Shown here: in pieces, positions 40,416-40,490 of the stretch | How positions within the stretch are numbered: position 1 is the first letter of the stretch | How the letters are laid out: each line of letters begins with the position of its first letter | Origin: Stenotrophomonas maltophilia | GTDB taxonomy: Bacteria; Pseudomonadota; Gammaproteobacteria; Xanthomonadales; Xanthomonadaceae | Assembly: GCA_002387845.1 (NCBI GenBank) | Contig: DGLB01000080.1 | Coordinates: 1 to 40,490 of the forward strand | DNA length: 40,490 bases | Reading direction: 5' to 3' | The notes under the pieces: generated by a model | Seen by the model: the letters and a program-made list of their open reading frames with translations, nothing else | The model's database searches: none | Told to the model about the DNA's origin: nothing | Translations under genes and position numbers: made by a program

Positions 40416-40490
40416 TGCTGTTGGATTTGTGCGAACAGCCGGTGGTCATCGGGTCCCGTGTTTGGTCGCGCCGGGGTGGGTTTGCGGGAC

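Overview
The window looks like a chromosomal segment of a Stenotrophomonas-type xanthomonad. Base composition is high-GC with strong G/C third positions. Proteins read as Xanthomonadaceae homologues (PPi-type phosphofructokinase, azurin, thiE-hemL-rubredoxin, zapA-6S RNA-fau). Gene junctions carry short GTAG-headed palindromes of the kind described as SMAG repeats in Stenotrophomonas maltophilia. Species assignment is inference.

Layout. 1-3225: end of a winged-helix regulator, a small beta-propeller protein, then an ECF sigma factor with its FecR anti-sigma regulator. 3382-7861: an STN-domain TonB-dependent receptor, a convergent DUF2789 gene, a heme oxygenase and a YbaN-like membrane protein. 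Three near-identical bipartite motifs (CTTGGGG-box, 14 bp, CGTC), before fecR, the receptor and the heme oxygenase, suggest one ECF-controlled heme-uptake regulon. 7901-12689: membrane pyrophosphatase, a small periplasmic protein, PPi-dependent phosphofructokinase and adenylate kinase. 13012-17736: mpl, a Lon-substrate-domain protein, a DedA/PAP2/LssY fusion with an altered PAP2 motif, and a small kinase-like protein.

17737-25802 is the accessory region. A hexanucleotide repeat tract precedes a 1749-residue exported RHS/YD-repeat protein ending in about five fibronectin-III-like repeats. The RHS-associated core, normally continuous with the shell, is instead encoded by the next gene, which has its own signal peptide and an unrecognised C-terminal domain. 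Then come a small exported protein (candidate immunity), a DUF4288 gene and a decayed copy of the small exported gene. GC falls through the distal half. This reads as a polymorphic-toxin locus with an unusual two-polypeptide RHS.

25803-29388: an SDR oxidoreductase, small ORFs, a YiiG-like lipoprotein, a SymE-like toxin and an upstream structured element resembling phage C4 antisense RNA control followed by a 43-codon ORF. 29389-40490 is core: K+ channel, argD-like aminotransferase, azurin, hemL-thiE, rubredoxin, SirB1-like protein, DUF192 lipoprotein, rpiA, EVE-domain protein, fau, 6S RNA, zapA and a ZapB-like coiled coil, then ygfB and pepP on the other strand. No tRNA, rRNA, CRISPR or intact insertion sequence was seen.
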